The position numbers were made by a program, and so were the translations under genes. The notes under the pieces are model-generated. The model saw only the letters and a program-made list of their open reading frames with translations, was not told where the DNA came from and did not search any database. Of a DNA stretch of 64,000 nt, positions 58,710-64,000 are shown in pieces (the stretch's first letter is position 1; each line of letters begins with the position of its first letter). The stretch comes from Clostridium gelidum (GTDB lineage Bacteria; Bacillota; Clostridia; Clostridiales; Clostridiaceae): the NCBI RefSeq assembly GCF_019977655.1, contig NZ_AP024849.1:4869001-4933000 (forward strand). Direction: 5' to 3'.

Positions 58710-60411
58710 GTAACTATTCAGCTGTAGTCATTTAAAATTTTAATAGATATACTTTTAGGTATGGCAAATAGGGGTATCAACTTATTCTCAATACCCCTAG
58801 AAATATCTTAGTTAAACTAAGGTCGGATCGATTATATTTGAAGTAAATACTGATTTTATACAATCCAAAGTATTCAAGCTATTTTTTCGAACCGTGGATA
58901 CATATCCACGAATTCTAGTAAATGCTTTTGCGCCATCTTTACTTCTAAATGTTCCAGAGATTTTTTGTTTAACCTTAGTCATTCGTAGATCACGCTCTGC
59001 AAGATTATTATCAAAAGGTATTTCAAAATCATACATAAAAGCAAGTATTTGATTTTTATAACCGCTTAATCTATTTAATAGATTAAGACTAGTACTTTTC
59101 TTTACTTTCTTTTTACTGTATGCTTTACTATTTGCTATATAATCTTCTTTGAAGCCATCTTCTAATATTTGATCATATCTTTTTTCAAAGGCTTCAATTT
59201 TATCTAAAGTTAAGGCATTGGCAGTATTCCAAGATAAATCTACTTCTTTTTTTATTTCTACTAATAGATTTTTCAAAGGCTCTGCCCATTTTTGTTTTTC
59301 TAGCTCTGATATAGCATTTAACTCTCTTAATATGTGAGCATTGCATAAAGCGTGCTCACAAGAGTATTGATGATATGTCTTCCAGCAGTCATGTACTGCT
59401 GTTCCGGTAAATTTAGGTAATATATTTATATCATCAATAGCTTCTTTACCTCGTTTTTCATGTGCTTCATAATAAGTATATTTATCATTTGAAGCAACAT
59501 GTAGCCATTGGCGTTTTTTATCTATATATATTCCAGTTTCGTCATAATGTACAGCACCTTGATAATTAGTTATTGCATTTTTTATATTTTCTTCAACAAG
59601 TTCTAATTTTTCATGACAGTTATTATTAAAATTGACTATTGTACCTTGACTTAAACTTATATTAAACATATCAGAAATCAATTCAGCACCACGTTTAAAC
59701 GGAATTAATTGATATTGAGTTAAATAAACAGCTATCGCTTTTACTTTATCGCCATATTGAACTGTGTTTGTTATTCCCTCAGGGAATTTACCGGTGTTTT
59801 TTCTTCTACACTTTGGACATTTTTTAACTTCTGATCTATGTTCAGTAACTTTTACTTTAGTCTCTGGTAGATCAACCACTTGTCGTACAATTATACTGTC
59901 CGGAGCTACATCCTGTAAGGATTCTCCGCAAATATCACATTTATCTACAGTGTGTACAATTATTTCATCTGGATTTTCAGTAAGCTCAAGTGTCTTTCCA
60001 TCATGACCTTCTTGACCACCAGGTTTTTTGCCTGATTTAGTTCTTAAAGTTTTAGTTTTCTTTTTAAAACCATCTGTCGATGGTGGTTTGCTACTGTTAT
60101 TACTATTCTTTTGAGTTTGTTTTTCTAAAGATTGAACACGCTCACCGAGAGCTTTATTTTCTTTTGAAATTTTTTCTACTTGAGAATTTAGACCTTTTAT
60201 TTCATTTGTAAGTTCTTTTATAACACTCATAACTTGCGTTAATCCTTGATTATAGATTTCTATAATTTTGCCTTCGCTCACGATAGTCACCACCTTATCA
60301 TTAGTTTTTTAAAAGACAATATTTATAATACCAAAAGCTAAGAATAATAGGAATAATTTTTTGAAAAATTATTTAATATATAATAAATTTATTCAATAGC
60401 TGAATAGTTAC
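58710..60411. mobile_element. Complete IS66-family insertion sequence
   Basis: A 1,702-bp element with terminal inverted repeats GTAACTATTCAGCT (58,710-58,723) and AGCTGAATAGTTAC (60,398-60,411), an intact transposase, and an 8-bp target duplication TTAAATTT on both sides. GTAA ends and 8-bp duplication are typical for IS66. It has only tnpC-type transposase without tnpA/tnpB, as in the ISBst12-like group. The intact duplication points to a recent insertion. Confidence 0.93.
58812..60293 (-). CDS. IS66-family transposase
   Basis: A 493-residue TnpC-type transposase. N-terminal coiled coil (LTNEIKGLNSQVEKISKENKAL), TnpC linker NSNNSSKPPSTDGFKKK, zinc-finger region CDICGES...CPKCRR, and a DDE core: VHYDETGIY, TAVHDCWKTYH and NNLAERDLRM. 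Full length, so probably active. The annotated start is GTG 60293; GTG 60281, with AAGGTGG upstream, is an alternative. Confidence 0.95.
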   Translation of the reverse strand: MVTIVSEGKIIEIYNQGLTQVMSVIKELTNEIKGLNSQVEKISKENKALGERVQSLEKQTQKNSNNSSKPPSTDGFKKKTKTLRTKSGKKPGGQEGHDGKTLELTENPDEIIVHTVDKCDICGESLQDVAPDSIIVRQVVDLPETKVKVTEHRSEVKKCPKCRRKNTGKFPEGITNTVQYGDKVKAIAVYLTQYQLIPFKRGAELISDMFNISLSQGTIVNFNNNCHEKLELVEENIKNAITNYQGAVHYDETGIYIDKKRQWLHVASNDKYTYYEAHEKRGKEAIDDINILPKFTGTAVHDCWKTYHQYSCEHALCNAHILRELNAISELEKQKWAEPLKNLLVEIKKEVDLSWNTANALTLDKIEAFEKRYDQILEDGFKEDYIANSKAYSKKKVKKSTSLNLLNRLSGYKNQILAFMYDFEIPFDNNLAERDLRMTKVKQKISGTFRSKDGAKAFTRIRGYVSTVRKNSLNTLDCIKSVFTSNIIDPTLV

Positions 60412-60419
60412 TTAAATTT
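60412..60419. repeat. Target duplication, right copy
   Basis: TTAAATTT, matching 58,702-58,709. Confidence 0.88.
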
Positions 60420-60547
60420 TTTTATTTATTATTTGTTACATATATTTCATAATCTTAATACATTTCAATATATTGCATAAATATATTGACAATGTTATTA
60501 TGAATTTAGAAAGTATAAATTTATAAACACACTTGAGGTGAATTACT

Positions 60548-60745
60548 TTGAAAAATAAAAAACTTTTTTGTATAAGTATATTCCAACTTATTACAATATC
60601 TATAATGTTATTAACAGTATCTCAAAATCATAAATTATCTGATAATATTTTTGATAATCTAATGATCATATATGGCTTACTATTCCTAACTTCTATAATT
60701 GCAGTAATTGTAATAATGGTAGTAGCTAAAAAGCAACGTGATTAA
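60548..60745 (+). CDS. Small two-helix membrane protein
   Basis: A 65-residue protein, TTG start with GAGGTGAA upstream. Two membrane helices (LFCISIFQLITISIMLL and MIIYGLLFLTSIIAVIVIMVV). Its stop lies in the bidirectional terminator. Unknown function. Confidence 0.65.
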   Translation: MKNKKLFCISIFQLITISIMLLTVSQNHKLSDNIFDNLMIIYGLLFLTSIIAVIVIMVVAKKQRD

Positions 60746-60762
60746 TTTTCACGTTGCTTTTT
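60728..60762. terminator. Bidirectional terminator with overlapping stops
   Basis: AAAAAGCAACGTGA pairs with TCACGTTGCTTTTT. The stop codons of the plus and minus genes both lie in its loop (60,742-60,745). Compact gene convergence. Confidence 0.88.
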
Positions 60763-63594
60763 GTTTTTTAATAAAGAAGATGTATCTAATCTTTCTGATT
60801 TTTTTTCAGTCTTATCAACCTTTTTATTTTTCTTATCTTTTCTTTTTTCTATAGACTCTTTAGTTATTACCTCTTCCTTACTTTGACTACTAGATATCTT
60901 ACTAGAATCTAAATCACTTTTATAATCCTTATCATTTACTGTACTTGATACTCTCCTATTATCAGAAGCATTTTCCCCATTTTGTTTATACACATCTCTA
61001 TTTAATTTTCCTTTATTAATATTAAATCTAATTTTAAACTTATGAAAATATTTTTTAAAATCTAAATTCAATCTTCTATAAGTTATATCAAAAAGAAATA
61101 ATAAAATAGCAATTATTAATACTGGCACTGTTAAATTTATAGGTTTATAAGAACTCTTAAGATCACCTATGAATACTTCTTTAGGTTTATTAATAAAACT
61201 GCCTTTTACTTCACTAACCAAGGTATCTATTTTATCCTTATTTTTATTGAACTTATATTCATCAGAGTATTGAAATGAAAAGGCACCATTATAATTATTT
61301 AATACCTCATCATTATTTTCTTCTCTTATATTAAAAGTATAAAAGCCTAAATCACTTAATTTAACTCGTCCTACAAACTTTCCCGGCTCTTCTTGTGTTA
61401 ATTCTAATTCACCACTTTCTCCTTTTTCACTGCTGTATACTCCTTTTATTTTAGATCCATTTTTAACTGAATCACTATAAAATTCTACAACGGCTTCATC
61501 TCCACTTTGAGTTATTGATATTTTTCCTTCATCACTAAGATCTGGAATAGTCCAATAAATAGCATTTTTTATTAATTGTGCGCCTTTATTCCATGTTAGA
61601 AAATTTCTACTCCATTGACCATTAATATCTGAAGTCCAACTTACAGTCTTACCTAGTCCATATTGATTGCAAGCTAAGATTGGCTCATCATGATTTGATG
61701 ATAAAATTTCTATAGCTTTATCCTTAGTCGATGTTCCTACATATCCAAGCAACGTAGGTAATGAATTATCTACTAATACTCCATTTAAGATCTCATGATT
61801 GCTTACAATTTTAGGAGTAAATTCTTCATTAATAATGTAAGTCCCACTTGATAATAAGACTTCCTTTGCAAAGATTCTAGGTATATCAGTATACTTATCA
61901 CTATGATAAGTTCTGCCCTTTCCCATTTCTGCTAGCTTTCCAAGTAAAGCATTATCTGCATCTTCTCCTACAGACACTGTGGATAATGTTATTCCTCCAG
62001 TATTCATATTTCCTATTAATTCTGTATAATTGCTTATTCCAAAGCTATCTTGCCCATCTGTTAAAAGTATAATGTGTTTAATTTTAGCACTGCTTTCACT
62101 TTGGGCCTTATATGCTTCTTCTAAGGCTGGATAAATTGATGTTCCGCCACCTCCACCAATTCCTGCAATCATACCTTTAATTGCTTCTTTATCTTGTACT
62201 TTTTGTCTTTCAACTACTTTTTGATATTTATCATCAAAAGCAATTACATTTATTTCGTCAGTAGCTCTTAAATTATCTAATGAATTCATAGCAGCTTCTT
62301 TAGCTAAAGTAAGCTTACTAACACTGCCTTCTCCTCCAGACATACTTCCCGATTTATCTATTACTAAACTTATGCTTATTTGAGGGACTTCATTTTTCCC
62401 CTTCTTATCCATGTTAACTGGCAATATTTTTTCTAAAGCAGTATCCTTATATCCACCTAATGCATAAGAATTTTCTCCTCCAAAAGTAACTACTCCACCA
62501 CCATAATCTTTAACATAAGATTCTATATTGTCCATAAAGCCTTTGTTTAAATCATCAACATGAACATCTGCAAGCACTATAGTTTTGTATTCTAGCATCT
62601 CATTTAGTGTTGTTGGTGCACCTAATGCTGATATTACACTGAACTCACTATTAGCTGACTTTAAAGTCTCTACTACTCCTGCGCTGCTACCTGCGGTCCC
62701 CTCAAGAACTAATATATTCGGCTTTGAAATAACATTAGTAAAACAACTATATTCATTATTACTTTTATTACTATCATTTTCTGGTTCAATTAAAACCCTA
62801 TAAGATTTAAATCCACCAGTAGTTTGAACATCTTTAAATACAAAAGTATTAGTCCCCTTTTGTAACTGCACTTCTTGCTGACCTTTTTTATCTCTGCCTG
62901 AAAATAGTGTTAATTTTGCCTTAGTTTGAACATTTGATTGGATTTTTGTAATTACTGAAAATTCTTCTCCAATGGAAATGTTATCTGGAACCTTAACATC
63001 TTCTACATAAGCTTCGTCACCTACAGCATTTTCAACCTTATACACCTTTAGATCTATGTTTTCCTTATTTATTACAGGTATATTCTTTAATACATCTCCT
63101 TGATTTTCTTCACCATCAGAAATAAGAACAATTCTCTTAGCAGCTCCTTTATCAAATAAGCCCAAAGAACTATTAATTGCCTCTTCTATGTTAGTTGAAT
63201 TTACAACTGGTGCACTTTTAATTTGCTTATATTCTTTACTAGCATCCATAAATTTGTCTATGGACGCATTATCTCCAAAAACAACTACTCCAGCCTTATT
63301 ATTTTTTGGTATTTCTTTTAATGCATTATCAATAAATTTAATTCCTTCATTTTTAAAGCCACTCATGCTATCTGAAACATCTAACAAAAATACTGTGGAT
63401 ACATTTTCTCCCTTTAAATTTAAAGTTATATCAGAAATTCCTGTAACTATAAGAATTAATATAATTATTCTGCTAATTAATATTAATTTGTCTTTTCTTA
63501 CTACACCTTTTAACTTCTTCAAAATTAAATACATAAAAAGTAAAATTACTGGTACCAATATTGGCACATATGGCCTTGTTATTTCTATCCCCAT
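60742..63594 (-). CDS. Large membrane protein with two VWA domains
   Basis: A 950-residue protein. Two membrane helices at residues 9-28 and 37-56, VWA domain 1 with MIDAS DVSDSMSG (about 72-79), a glutamine-amidotransferase-like middle (NILVLEGTAGSSAGVVETL, VVTFGGENSYALGGY), VWA domain 2 with VIDKSGSMSG (about 409) and LTDGQDSFG, and a final helix near 835-852, followed by a Lys/Ser-rich cytoplasmic tail. Related to BatA/BatB-type proteins; it could act in protein complex assembly. Operon with the next gene. Confidence 0.85.
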   Translation of the reverse strand: MGIEITRPYVPILVPVILLFMYLILKKLKGVVRKDKLILISRIIILILIVTGISDITLNLKGENVSTVFLLDVSDSMSGFKNEGIKFIDNALKEIPKNNKAGVVVFGDNASIDKFMDASKEYKQIKSAPVVNSTNIEEAINSSLGLFDKGAAKRIVLISDGEENQGDVLKNIPVINKENIDLKVYKVENAVGDEAYVEDVKVPDNISIGEEFSVITKIQSNVQTKAKLTLFSGRDKKGQQEVQLQKGTNTFVFKDVQTTGGFKSYRVLIEPENDSNKSNNEYSCFTNVISKPNILVLEGTAGSSAGVVETLKSANSEFSVISALGAPTTLNEMLEYKTIVLADVHVDDLNKGFMDNIESYVKDYGGGVVTFGGENSYALGGYKDTALEKILPVNMDKKGKNEVPQISISLVIDKSGSMSGGEGSVSKLTLAKEAAMNSLDNLRATDEINVIAFDDKYQKVVERQKVQDKEAIKGMIAGIGGGGGTSIYPALEEAYKAQSESSAKIKHIILLTDGQDSFGISNYTELIGNMNTGGITLSTVSVGEDADNALLGKLAEMGKGRTYHSDKYTDIPRIFAKEVLLSSGTYIINEEFTPKIVSNHEILNGVLVDNSLPTLLGYVGTSTKDKAIEILSSNHDEPILACNQYGLGKTVSWTSDINGQWSRNFLTWNKGAQLIKNAIYWTIPDLSDEGKISITQSGDEAVVEFYSDSVKNGSKIKGVYSSEKGESGELELTQEEPGKFVGRVKLSDLGFYTFNIREENNDEVLNNYNGAFSFQYSDEYKFNKNKDKIDTLVSEVKGSFINKPKEVFIGDLKSSYKPINLTVPVLIIAILLFLFDITYRRLNLDFKKYFHKFKIRFNINKGKLNRDVYKQNGENASDNRRVSSTVNDKDYKSDLDSSKISSSQSKEEVITKESIEKRKDKKNKKVDKTEKKSERLDTSSLLKNKKQREN

Positions 63595-63605
63595 AAATTA
63601 CACAC

Positions 63606-64000
63606 CTAATTTCCCTTTAAGTATAATATCCACTCTGTTAATAAACCTATTATTGCAAGCATCAACAATAATGGAACTAAACTTAAACCTTTCTTTAAAA
63701 TCTTTACCTCTGATTTTAAATTATTTTCTTCCCCAATGTTTTCTTCACCTAAATTAGTTTCCTCATCTGTAGGGAAATTAATAGAAAACATTTCTTCACT
63801 CTTTTCATTTTCATTAGACTCTTCTTGAACCTTATAAAGACCTAGCTCAGAAATACTATTGTATCTTGAACCTTGCGTAACTCCTATATAATTTTTATTT
63901 AGAGATTTAACCTTAAGGCTTTTTCCAAATGGAGTTCCTTTAATTACAATTTCATCCCCTGCCTTGTAATTGTTCTTATATAAAATTCCAGATTTAATTA
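63606..64000 (-). CDS. BatA-like membrane protein, C-terminal part (cut by the window)
   Basis: The minus-strand frame is open from the right edge to the stop at 63,606. Visible residues include DEIVIKGTPFGKSLKVKS, YIGVTQGSRYNSISELGLYKV and a last membrane helix (LSLVPLLLMLAIIGLLTEWIL). Probably the partner of the large VWA protein (BatA-like with a final anchor helix). Confidence 0.65.
   Translation of the reverse strand, partial: IKSGILYKNNYKAGDEIVIKGTPFGKSLKVKSLNKNYIGVTQGSRYNSISELGLYKVQEESNENEKSEEMFSINFPTDEETNLGEENIGEENNLKSEVKILKKGLSLVPLLLMLAIIGLLTEWILYLKGN

Noticed and set aside
59764..60006. Plus-strand frame in the transposase gene
   Set aside because: Shadow of the IS66 transposase.
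63188..63757. Plus-strand 189-codon frame across the two VWA genes
   Set aside because: Hydrophobic shadow frame of minus-strand membrane segments; no ribosome site.
1..64000. CRISPR arrays and tRNA or rRNA genes
   Set aside because: No regular spaced repeats and no cloverleaf or rRNA words noticed on either strand by eye.

Overview
The window is AT-rich Clostridium chromosome: low-GC codon use, a spoVA spore operon, and strong GGAGG-type ribosome binding sites point to Clostridium sensu stricto, possibly near C. beijerinckii (an inference). About 38.5 kb at the left is most of an integrated tailed phage. A 4.76-kb second mobile element follows, then ordinary chromosome.

Prophage (1 to about 38,486; left end outside the window). 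Nearly all genes are on the minus strand, so the late genes read from right to left: small and large terminase, gpW-like joiner, lambda-type portal, ClpP-like head protease, decoration protein D, capsid protein E, neck and completion proteins, contractile sheath and tube, tail chaperone with a -1 frameshift, tape measure, gpX, gpD, gpV, gp25 and baseplate J. This is a lambda-like head on a P2/Mu-like contractile tail. Upstream are an ArpU-like late regulator, HNH nuclease, short tyrosine recombinase, DnaB helicase, an initiator gene carrying iterons, ParA/ParB partition genes, and a Cro/repressor switch with four 15-bp operators. A serine integrase closes the right end.

Scattered through the phage are self-contained cargo cassettes, each starting from an extended -10 promoter (TGnTATAAT): a caspase/CHAT-like protease, a two-helix membrane protein, a membrane-anchored alpha/beta hydrolase, a retron, and an ABC three-component (ABC-3C) system with an HNH effector. 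The retron and ABC-3C systems sit between the repressor and the integrase. The retron shows its msr-msd RNA, a nucleoside-deoxyribosyltransferase-like effector and a reverse transcriptase. Its promoter, a1 arm and branch G lie inside the last codons of an unrecognised 251-codon gene, an unusual overlap.

Integration site. One host gene, for a lipoprotein substrate-binding protein of an ABC transporter (NMT1/THI5-like), has been cut twice by two related large serine integrases. The prophage entered one point. A 4,757-bp element (integrase, AlbA_2/Schlafen-like ATPase, small protein) entered another 340 bp away. The element's attP can be rebuilt as a 48-bp site with 11-bp inverted arms exactly centred on the TG crossover dinucleotide.

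Chromosome (43.6-64 kb): a spoVA operon (DUF1657, YetF-like, SpoVAC, SpoVAD, SpoVAE, DUF1657), a PutP-type symporter, a metallophosphoesterase, a chemotaxis receptor, an ammonium transporter with an attenuator-like leader, a DUF4261 protein, a FAD/Rieske oxidoreductase, a complete single-gene IS66 element with an 8-bp target duplication, and two von Willebrand A membrane proteins, the last cut by the window edge. No tRNA, rRNA or CRISPR array was seen.
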